Shown here: positions 4,817-5,253 of the stretch, piece by piece
Layout: every line of letters starts with the position of its first letter
Position numbering within the stretch: the first letter of the stretch is position 1
Assembly: GCA_027483425.1 (NCBI GenBank)
Contig: JAIXUR010000184.1
Location: 1-5,253, forward strand
Origin: Cyanobacteriota bacterium
Lineage (GTDB): Bacteria > Cyanobacteriota > Cyanobacteriia > Phormidesmidales > Phormidesmidaceae
Length of the DNA: 5,253 nucleotides
Reading direction: 5' to 3'
Made by a program: the position numbers and the translations under genes
Notes under the pieces: generated by a model
The model's input: the letters and a program-made list of their open reading frames with translations, nothing else
Database searches by the model: none
Told to the model about the DNA's origin: nothing

Positions 4817-5253
4817 ATGACCCCAAGCCAGGATCGTCTAGACCGTATCGAAGCTCTACTGGAAGTTTCTTTCGCCCAGCACCATCAAGAGATGGAAGAA
4901 ATTCGGGCCGGGCTGCGCGAAACCAAAGCCATTACCGAGAGTAACGCCCGCGCCATTGATGCGTGGTCTAGCCGTATAGGCGAAGCTGAAGAGGCCTCCA
5001 GATCTAGGGTCGAGAACACTGATCGGCGGCTGGAAGCGGCCATTGCCGACACCGTAGCGATGGTGGCCGATCTGGGCCGTCAGCAGCAAGAGACCGACCA
5101 GCGGTTTGAAGTTTTTCTGCAAGAGGCCAGGGCCGATCGCCAGCGGATCGATCACACCCTGGCTGAGCAACGAGAAATGGCGCAGCGCTTTGAGGTGTTC
5201 TTAGAAGACTCTAGGGCCGATCGCCAGAGCTTTGACCAAATGATGTCCGCCAA
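4817..5253 (+). CDS. Predicted coiled-coil protein of unknown function, N-terminal part
   Basis: Open from ATG 4817 through the right edge: 145 residues, no stop, true length unknown. The opening QDRLDRIEALLE (5-16) is a common start for cyanobacterial coiled-coil proteins of undefined role. The whole visible part is rich in Glu, Arg, Gln, Ala and Asp with almost no Pro and few Gly, with no signal peptide or membrane segment. It is therefore likely cytoplasmic and mostly alpha-helical coiled coil. Residues 95-109 and 123-137 are near-copies (QRFEVFL, then RADRQ), a 28-residue period equal to four heptads. The start follows a good promoter by about 20 bases and has no Shine-Dalgarno motif. The antisense frame at 5170-4856 looks like a shadow. 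No enzymatic function can be assigned; an adaptor or scaffold role would be speculation. Confidence 0.75.
   Translation, partial: MTPSQDRLDRIEALLEVSFAQHHQEMEEIRAGLRETKAITESNARAIDAWSSRIGEAEEASRSRVENTDRRLEAAIADTVAMVADLGRQQQETDQRFEVFLQEARADRQRIDHTLAEQREMAQRFEVFLEDSRADRQSFDQMMSA
5099..5253 (+). repeat. 84-bp in-frame tandem repeat inside the coiled-coil gene
   Basis: The first unit spans 5099-5182; the second starts at 5183 and is cut by the window edge. Both encode QRFEVFL, a four-residue variable stretch, then RADRQ, and share the DNA block AGGGCCGATCGCCAG. Silent differences within QRFEVFL show the copies are not brand new. The 84-bp period is 28 codons, keeping frame and heptad register. Confidence 0.75.

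Noticed and set aside
4856..5170. Minus-strand open frame of 104 codons at the right end
   Set aside because: It is antisense to the coiled-coil gene, whose plus-strand frame has a promoter, a typical cyanobacterial N-terminus and an in-frame heptad repeat.

Overview
The window is a compact piece of cyanobacterial core chromosome. Three things point to this: a full-length PipX, a nitrogen regulator known only from cyanobacteria; six perfect copies of the HIP1 octamer GCGATCGC in 5.25 kb; and close cyanobacterial matches in the other proteins. The base composition is GC-rich, roughly 60% by eye. This suggests a GC-rich lineage (Leptolyngbya/Nodosilinea-like filamentous forms would fit), but the genus is only a guess.

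Five genes run leftward on the minus strand, in transcription order from the right: der/engA (4567-3206, ribosome-assembly GTPase), a cbiQ/ecfT-type membrane protein (3201-2287), a chorismate-utilising enzyme of the TrpE/PabB family (2290-815), pipX (694-422) and pipY/yggS (425 to beyond the left edge, N-terminal 141 residues only). The first three junctions are tight: 4 bases between der and cbiQ, a 4-base TTGA overlap between cbiQ and trpE/pabB, then a 120-base spacer, then a 4-base ATGA overlap between pipX and pipY. The 120-base spacer (695-814) has no convincing terminator, so read-through from der to pipY is possible. It does carry a 9-bp direct repeat and short palindromes.

A 249-base divergent intergenic region (4568-4816) separates the leftward cluster from one rightward gene. 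It holds a plausible sigma70-type promoter for the rightward gene (TTGTAC-17-GATAAT), weaker candidates for der, a hairpin followed by a T-run on the minus strand, and a small hairpin covering the der ribosome binding site. The rightward gene (4817 to beyond the right edge) encodes a charged coiled-coil protein of unknown function, with a 28-residue (four-heptad) internal repeat encoded by an 84-bp tandem DNA repeat.

Taken together, the cluster links ribosome assembly (Der), vitamin or metal uptake (EcfT), chorismate flux to tryptophan or folate (TrpE/PabB), nitrogen/energy signalling (PipX) and pyridoxal-phosphate and amino-acid homeostasis (PipY). PipX is reported to interact with EngA/Der in Synechococcus elongatus, so finding both in one co-directional cluster is the most interesting biological point. 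I found no mobile element, CRISPR array, tRNA, rRNA or obviously new defence-type system.
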